A stretch of DNA of 64,000 bases from contig NC_088873.1 of the NCBI RefSeq assembly GCF_032884065.1, positions 23,487,558 through 23,551,557 of the forward strand, given 5' to 3'. A program made the position numbers and the translations under genes. Position 1 is the first letter of the stretch. Each line of letters opens with the position of its first letter. The notes beneath the pieces were generated by a model that did no database searches, was not told where the DNA came from, and was given only the letters and a program-made list of their open reading frames with translations. This DNA comes from Artemia franciscana. Lineage: Eukaryota > Arthropoda > Branchiopoda > Anostraca > Artemiidae. Shown here piece by piece: positions 57,891-64,000 of this stretch.

Positions 57891-58214
57891 CTAGCCCCAA
57901 TACCGTCTGTAACCATAGATGGTCGGAGCGTATCCACATGATCGATATGCATAACTATATGTAGGGTAGTAATGACCATAATAATGATAAGGATAATAAC
58001 TATAGTGACGAGTGTCTGCTCTTTTCAGATCATCTTCGACAGGAGCTTCTAATTCAGATGCTTCTCTTCTCAGCCTGTAACTAGGATCGTCAAAGGAAGG
58101 ATCACCTCTGTCAGCTGTTAACCCTCTTTTCATATCTTGAAAATCAATAGCTGGTTCCTTTGGATTATTTGGTTTGGCTAATGCTGCATTGATATAAGGG
58201 GCAACAAACAGAAT
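57891..58214 (-). CDS. Secreted Tyr-rich protein or propeptide, terminal exon
   Basis: The acceptor TTTTTTCTAG ends at 58215. The exon begins ILFVAPYINAALA, which looks like the end of a signal peptide (hydrophobic core plus small-residue cleavage site). An acidic/basic stretch follows with MKRGLTADRGD, YRLRR, ELEAPVEDDLKR and then a Tyr/His-rich tail (HYSYYPYHYYGHYYPTYSYA) ending GYRRYWG and a TAG stop. LRR, KR and RR pairs could be propeptide cleavage sites, and the C-terminal Gly could donate an amide. It may instead be a cuticle or shell matrix protein. The first exon, which should hold the start Met and signal core, was not located. Confidence 0.65.
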   Translation of the reverse strand: MLFVAPYINAALAKPNNPKEPAIDFQDMKRGLTADRGDPSFDDPSYRLRREASELEAPVEDDLKRADTRHYSYYPYHYYGHYYPTYSYAYRSCGYAPTIYGYRRYWG

Positions 58215-58830
58215 CTAGAAAAAAGAAAGAAGTTATATTGATATAGATAGGTGTGTAAAAATGTGTATTTATCCTTTGGAGATCTGTATTCTACTAATGC
58301 TGCAAAGACACCAAGAGTAACAAGAAAACTCAAGAGCGAAGTTCAATGTGAATGTTATGTAATCATTTGTAAGTTCAAATGCCGAATTCAACAGGAATAT
58401 CAATCATGCATCTAAAAATTTATAAAGCTTGTTTTTGCATAAGTTTTACCACCTATCTTATCCTATCTCAGATTTAGAATAAAATGTGTCAATATTGTAG
58501 TCAATATCAATAGGGAAGAAGATGAAATGAAATATCATTCAAATGTCTTTCTTTAACAGGATCGTCGATTTCATCTTTCCAGATTAAATTACAAGAAGTG
58601 AAAAAAAGGAAAAAAAAATATGTAATAAAATTGATGTTTCCATACTAAAGAGAAATCAGTAAAGCGTTTTAATTTGAAAAATTCCAAACATTCAAACATT
58701 TCAAAGAGCCTGGTGAAAAAAATAGAAATTGAGAGACAAAGTTCCAAATACCTAGGATAAAAGTAAAGTTTTAAAAATCAAAATAAAGGGATATTTGGTC
58801 ATTATTGAATAAAAAAAACACATAAAAAAT
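58215..58830. other. Upstream intron or intergenic sequence, nothing recognised
   Basis: AT-rich sequence upstream of the secreted-protein exon on its strand. The missing first exon may be here, but no convincing ATG plus GT donor was identified. Confidence 0.4.
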
Positions 58831-59660
58831 GTGTTGGACCAATCAGCCGAATATATTCTCCCTGGAGACCTATTTGGCGACAAAATCATGCCAGAGTTTC
58901 AAAAACGTTTCCATTGTCGTAATTTTCCACCAAAATCAACGATTGTTAGTTGGGTTCCGAAGTTCAGAGAACATGGGATTATAGTGGACTTATGTTCTAA
59001 AGCCACAGGGGGGACTTATTCAGGCAGGAAAAAGAGAGCAGGGACAGAAGAAACATTGCTGCAGTGTGGGACCACACTGTCCCTCACTGTTCAACTAAAC
59101 GCAAGAACACGCCACAGTGACTCCCTTGTCATTCCGAGTTCTTGGCTGCGTCAACGCACTGATTTCCTAGGGCTGCGTCCTGCTGAGTCCTTACTGCAGC
59201 AATGATTTCTTCTGTCCTTGCATTCCTTGCATGTCCATGCACTTGCTTGTCATTCTGAGTTCTTGGCTGCGTCTACGCACTGATTTCCTAGGGCCGCGTC
59301 CTACTGAGTCCCTCACTGAAGCAATATTTTCCTCTTTTTCCTGCCTGATTAAGTTCCCCCTGTGGCCCATGCTCTTTAAACTTCGTAGCCTAACTAAAAA
59401 TCATTGATTTTGGTGGAAAGTTGTGACAATGGAAACGTTTTCGAAACTGAACGTGTTCACTCTGATATGATTTTGTCGCAAAATAGGTCTTCAAGGAGAA
59501 TATCTTCTGCTGATTTGCCCAGGACATTTTTGGGGCAACTATAGCTACAAATGATCATCCATAGGCTCACCTTTAACGTCCTGTAATAGAAAAGACATTC
59601 GTTAAAAAATGGATTTCTTATCGAATAAAATATGGGTACACATCTTTTTGGGTCACCCTG
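58831..59660. mobile_element. Inverted relic of a DUF4817-type transposon
   Basis: The + strand frame 58831-59030 reads GDLFGDKIMPEFQKRF, CRNFPPKSTIVSWVPKFREH and G-x(6)-L-C-S-K-A-T, then GGTYSGRKKR. This matches the N-terminal helix-turn-helix (DUF4817) found in insect and crustacean transposable-element proteins. The - strand from about 59520 to 59400 carries a second, diverged copy (GKSAEDILLEDLFCDKIISE). The two therefore face each other as a large inverted repeat. Near 59640 GGGTCACCCTGTA (ACAGGGTGACCC) resembles an element end. Between the arms, 59124-59215 and 59245-59335 are direct repeats. Only the DNA-binding head remains. Confidence 0.6.
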
Positions 59661-59674
59661 TAATTGATATCTCA

Positions 59675-60560
59675 AATTTTTCGAAAATGATTTTTATGAA
59701 TTTTAGGTTGGCTGCAAAACTACTAACAAAAACTAATCTACAATTAAAAATGACAAGAAAAGGCTACTCATATATTTCATAATTAGCAATTTTTTGTGGA
59801 ACAACCAACTTCGACTAAAAGATTCAACTGATAATGTAAACTTAAGAAGTCCTTATTTATATTTGAAAATACAGGCTATATTTTTCTAAATCAAAATAGT
59901 TTCAGGTGAAAAGATACTGGGGACTTTTACAATTGACGCTGCATGTTGCTGCGGTTAAGAACCGAGATTAACCGAAAACAAAGAAGTGGTACAATATCTT
60001 TCAGGAGAGAGCCCTATCAAAAACAAGATATTTGGGTACATCAGTGCAAAAAATACGGGTTAACTGTAATTGTAGATTCTTGGGGTGAGAGGGAGGTTTC
60101 TTAATATGAATTATTGAGCCTGAGTTTATGGGGAGGAATTTAGCTTTAGTCCCTCTCCAATAATACCACTGCGAGCCAAGACTATGAATTTCCTTTTGCA
60201 TGGCAATTAGTTTTTGCATAGTGTGTAAAAGTTGCCACCGCCAACTTATCAAAACTATGACAGAAGAAGGAAAAATGTCAAAATGAAAAAATGAATAGAA
60301 GGGTTTGGAAAATGTGAAAAATTGCTTGAATTCAAAACACTCCATTCTTCAATACTTGCCTTCTTAAAATATCCATGCTCCTATTTCTACCACTCGTCAG
60401 CTTGCAACCAGGGCTGTTAAAAGATCCCCAAAATATTACCGGAAAAACGATTGCCAGAAGTAGTGACAGAAGTTGCCAGAAGTAATTGCCAAAAGTTGTT
60501 TGTATTCACCTAATTCGAAAATGATAAAGCTGTCCCAATTTTTGGGAATTTTTTACTGTC
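59675..60560. other. No gene recognised
   Basis: AT-rich intergenic sequence. No recognisable coding sequence, RNA or repeat. Confidence 0.5.
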
Positions 60561-60563
60561 GAG

Positions 60564-60776
60564 ATGGCCCGTAAAGTGTTCGTAAGCAAATCAAAATTTG
60601 CTGGTTCTAAAATTTTCAAATCCGAATCTCCAAAAAAGCACTGTCGTGGTATTTTCAGTCAAGTGAGAGACAAATTCGGTGTTAAAAATGTTTTGTCAGA
60701 TTATGGTCAGGTACTCGCAAAGGTTCCTGATGAGTGGGTTGCAGGTCGAATTAACTCCCTTTCAGTTTGTCTTTAA
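60564..60776 (+). CDS. Unrecognised small basic ORF, 70 aa
   Basis: The ATG at 60564 opens MARKVFVSKSKFAGSKIF, a Lys/Ser-rich basic protein ending INSLSVCL. It lies just upstream of the decayed LINE and could be a piece of its ORF1 or 5' region. No knuckle or other motif is present, so this is only a positional guess. Chance cannot be excluded. Confidence 0.3.
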   Translation: MARKVFVSKSKFAGSKIFKSESPKKHCRGIFSQVRDKFGVKNVLSDYGQVLAKVPDEWVAGRINSLSVCL

Positions 60777-61229
60777 ATGTTGTTTCTGAATAATCTTTTA
60801 CCGTTTACCATTGTTCATCTCTACTTCTTTTTTGTATCTTTTTTTAGATTATGTATACTTTTTGCTTGGCTTCGTATAAGAGTTTTTTTTTTTGGTTTTA
60901 ATTCATTTTGTCGGTTTTTTTTTTCTGTGAACGTTTGCTTGTTTGAATGCGGAGGAAGTATGATTTATGGTAATATTCTACTTTTCAGATTTCCAAGTCA
61001 CTGTCCATATTTAATTATAAGGGTTCAGGCCATTCCACCGCTTTATTAAACTGAATGTCTACTCTAGAAAAGAGATCAGCTTGATGTTGAAAGATTATCA
61101 AATACTACGATTGTGAATAATGATAATGTGATTGACTTAACTTTTTTGTCATATAATCAGTAAATTTTTAACAAATTTTCCGTTTGCTAAGGATAGGCGG
61201 GGGGGGGGGGGCTCTCGCTGTTTCAGCTA

Positions 61230-63420
61230 AATACTCAAGGACTAATCTCTTCTTTTAACCAACTTGAAATTCTGATGGTTGATTTCCAGCCACATATTGT
61301 CTGTGTGAGACTTTTTTGGATAGCTCTAATGATTCAGTTTTTGATTTGCCTGGTTGTTTGACTGAAAGATTGAGCCGGGTTCAGATAGTAAAGGGAGGTC
61401 TTGCTCTTTATGATTCAGATAAATTTGCATATTCCATTAGTAGAGATCTTTTTCGGAACGTAGAAGGAGTTTTCGAATCACTAATTTATTGAAACTTCAG
61501 TCTCAGGAAAAGTTGGTTGTTGCTGAGGTTTATCGTGCTCCAAGCGGTTCTATACCGGATATTCTTGAATATTCCTAATTAAACAATGAAATTGGTCTAA
61601 AATCAGCCTTATAAGAGGGTTGTCATGGGTAATTTTTACTTAAATCCTGTAGATTCTTCTTCTGTGTCATTATACTTTCTCGCTGTAATGTTTTTTATGG
61701 TAGGCTGTCAACGATGTTTATAGCAGCTGGGGTAACTAAGGTAACAGTCATTCTATTTGATAATATTGTTCCTTCTATACCAACTCTTAGTAGGTGTGTC
61801 CTGGTAAGCGAACTTTCAGACAACTTTCCTATTCTTTTGAAGTTAGTTCTTCCTGAGCCTGGTTGTAGTAGAACTGCATTGAAAGCAAGTTTTACCTATC
61901 ATTGCTTTGAAAAAACTGGAACTTTTAAAGCTACATTTTTCTCAAAAAGTATGGGATGAGTTTGAATCTAAAACAAGTTTGATACGGGTGTCATTTGTTT
62001 TATGATTCATTGAAGTCTGTAATACTTAAAATCTGAAATCCCTTACCTTTGCACTTACGATTAAGAAATATCAGAGCCTTTAAGCCCGTGGATGACTCCC
62101 GCTTTACTCAAGAGCCGGAAAACAAAAAATTATCTTAATCAAATCAACTTTTAGGATTGTCTCATCCCTACAAGGTACTTTGTCCTCGGGCACATATGAT
62201 ATTCCTACTAGGGTTCTCAACTTCATTTTACCAGCAATTGTCGCACCTTTAACAGAGCTTGTTTAAGCTTCTTTTGCTCGGTATTTTTCCATCAATCACT
62301 TAAAAGTGCCAAAGAAATATTTCAATTTAAATGTGGCTCAAGAAGTAACCCTTGACATTACAGACCTACCTTTCTCTTGTCAGTATTCAGCAAGACTTTT
62401 GAAAAGGCCCTTTTTCCTAAACTTGAAAGCACACTTGATGCAAAACAGTTTCGTAATGACTTTCAATTTTGGTTACATACCAACCCAACTAAGAATGCAT
62501 GTACTTTTCTCCTTAGTTTCATTAGCTCTGCCTTAGACTCTGGTTTCATAATTGCTGTAACTTCAAAAATGACGGAAACTGTTAAAATCAGTTAAATTTT
62601 ATGTATAGAAAAGGCTATATCCAGGTATCAATCACGTATATTGGAGAATGGGCTATTGCGTCTCGATTCTTTGTCCCGTTAGCTTTTGAAAGAAAGCTAA
62701 CGGGACAAAAAGGAGTAAATGAAATCGTTCACGCTTGGCTCCATTCCTATCTGTCGAATAGGAAGATTTTTATTGGCGAGAACCCTCTAAATGTCTTTAA
62801 GGTTGAAAGTGGAGTCTCACAAGGATATATCCTGGGTATAACACTTCTTTATTTATATCATTGATCTTTTTGATTAATTAAAGATGTTTTTCCCAATGTT
62901 TTATTACCGTGTGTGTAACCCTAACCGTATTGATGAAATCAGGTTCCAGTCCAACTCCAATGGCCACCTAGTTGCCTTTGCTGATGACGATACGCTTGTT
63001 ACGGTGAGATTTGACCAAGTTTGACTAAATATAAATCTTATTTTTCTATTTGAGAGATGTCTTTCATGGTTTAATGAGAACAATTTGGCTCTTAACGTTC
63101 CCAAGTCTAAGTTTTTGTTTTCTTCTAAAACTTCTTAAGTATTTCTGAGTATCCCTTTAATACATACGCCATGTGGTACTCTTGGCTATAATATATTCCT
63201 TGGAATCCTTCTTGATGAGAATTTGTCTTACAAATTCTTCATTAATGCTTTAAAGGTTAATACTACCAGGAATCTTGGCATCTTAGATAAGAAAAAGCAT
63301 ACATTCCCTGGATCTATCTTACGTCTTATTTTATTTACCTTGATTAAATCAGGTATTTATTATTATCCTATCGCTTGGATATTTACTTTGAAGTCAAATT
63401 TATGGAATTTAGCATCACTT
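61230..63420 (+). pseudogene. Decayed LINE polymerase (Jockey superfamily-like), endonuclease to C-terminus
   Basis: In shifting frames the + strand gives SFNQLEILMVDFQPHIVCV (endonuclease start), VKGGLALYDSDKFAYSI, VAEVYRAPSGS, TKVTVILFDNIVPS with a nearby SDNFPI (endonuclease end), then reverse-transcriptase pieces: GVNEIVHAWLHSYLSNRKIF, VFKVESGVSQGYILGI, NGHLVAFADDDTLVTV and NLALNVPKSKFLFSS. The C-terminal part has LGILLDENLSYKFFI and ILRLILFTLIKSGIYYYPIA. The order is correct across 2.2 kb, and about ten frame breaks make it long dead. FADDDT retains both catalytic Asp residues. Confidence 0.75.
62670..62709. repeat. Perfect 17-bp inverted repeat inside the LINE relic
   Basis: TTTGTCCCGTTAGCTTT (62670-62686) is the exact complement of AAAGCTAACGGGACAAA (62693-62709), with a 6-nt loop TGAAAG. 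In the polymerase this region has no reason to be palindromic. Confidence 0.92.
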
Positions 63421-63439
63421 CAAGAGAAAGCCAGATTTT

Positions 63440-64000
63440 TTCTTGCTCCCTCTGTCAAAACAGATTTATCCCTCCGTCAAAACAACCTATCTCCTCCATA
63501 AAAAAAAACTTGTCCCTCCATCAAAATAAAATAATCCTATCATCTAAACAAACTCATCCCTCCATCCGTCATCCTTCGATCAAAATAATCTCATCCCTTG
63601 TTCACTCTTCCCTCTATCAAAACAAACCAGAGACTGTATCAAAACAAACTCATCTCTCCACCATTAATCCCTCTATCAAACTCAGCCCTCTTTCCTCTTT
63701 CCAAACAAACCCATCCGTCCATCAAAACAAACTCATTCCTCCATATCTCATCCCTCGATCAAGAAAAACTTATCCTTCAATGTGCAATACCTACATCCAT
63801 CTTCCCTTCATCAAAACTGAATCCCTCCATTCCTCATCCTTACATCAAATAGAGGTATAGCTTTTTTATGGAGGGATAGCACAGGGATGAATTGGTTTGT
63901 TCTTATGTAGGGATGTGGAATTGAAGGGTGACCAGTGAATTTATTTTGACGGAAGGATGAGGAATGAATGGATTAGATTAATTTGATAGAGGGATTACAA
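63440..64000. repeat. Degenerate minisatellite, about 22-bp unit, reversing strand near 63865
   Basis: Imperfect copies of TCCCTCCATCAAAACAAACTC run from about 63465 to 63850. From about 63866 the complementary pattern (ATGGAGGGATAG, GGATGAATTGGTTTGTTC, GAGGGATTACAA) takes over and continues past the window end. The array is roughly palindromic at large scale. It begins inside the C-terminal region of the LINE relic. Confidence 0.8.

Overview
This is a eukaryotic window, most likely from an invertebrate animal and probably an arthropod. It is AT-rich and dominated by transposons, and its host genes are broken up by multi-kilobase introns with GT-AG junctions. The mix of Jockey-superfamily and RTE-like LINEs, hAT MITEs, Polinton/Maverick debris, a Mutator-YqaJ element and a hairpin-rich repeat family would suit a crustacean such as a brine shrimp. 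That last point is only an impression, not something the sequence proves. One run of 100 N (51259-51358) marks a scaffold gap.

Host genes. (1) The last four coding exons of a D-aspartate/D-amino-acid oxidase lie on the + strand at 10513-10710, 14665-14955, 26050-26266 and 35451-35570. They join in one reading frame and end in a peroxisomal SRL signal; the N-terminal FAD-binding exons were not found. (2) A terminal exon of a Lifeguard/TMBIM (BAX-inhibitor-like) membrane protein lies on the - strand at 42444-42812. (3) The last exon of a small secreted Tyr-rich protein with dibasic sites lies on the - strand at 57891-58214.

Layout. 1-5 kb: a near-complete two-ORF LINE. ORF2 (883 aa) is intact and starts inside the ORF1 stop codon. 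5-10 kb: diverged tandem duplications and LINE tails. 10.5-35.6 kb: the oxidase gene, with introns full of mobile DNA. These hold four copies of a 1.3-1.7 kb repeat family built around long inverted repeats, a hAT-like element and diverged modular repeats. They also hold an antisense two-exon Mutator-like transposase/YqaJ nuclease pseudogene (24621 down to 17509) nested in the second visible intron. 36.8-42.2 kb: two further LINEs, a long (TC)n tract and a 153-bp hAT MITE with a perfect 8-bp target duplication. 44.3-51.3 kb and 55.2-56.5 kb: decayed Polinton/Maverick genes (protein-primed DNA polymerase, packaging-type ATPase, fibre-like repeats, virion-type proteins). 52.4-53.3 kb: an LTR-retrotransposon gag relic. 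58.8-59.7 kb: an inverted DUF4817-type transposon relic. 60.5-63.5 kb: a decayed LINE, followed by a degenerate minisatellite that changes strand and runs off the window.

Most points of interest concern genome dynamics: a hairpin inverted relative to its host repeat, clean loss of another hairpin, a large intron-containing transposase with a defined active-site loss, and a hammerhead-like motif in the Polinton debris. No bacterial features, CRISPR arrays, tRNA or rRNA genes were seen.
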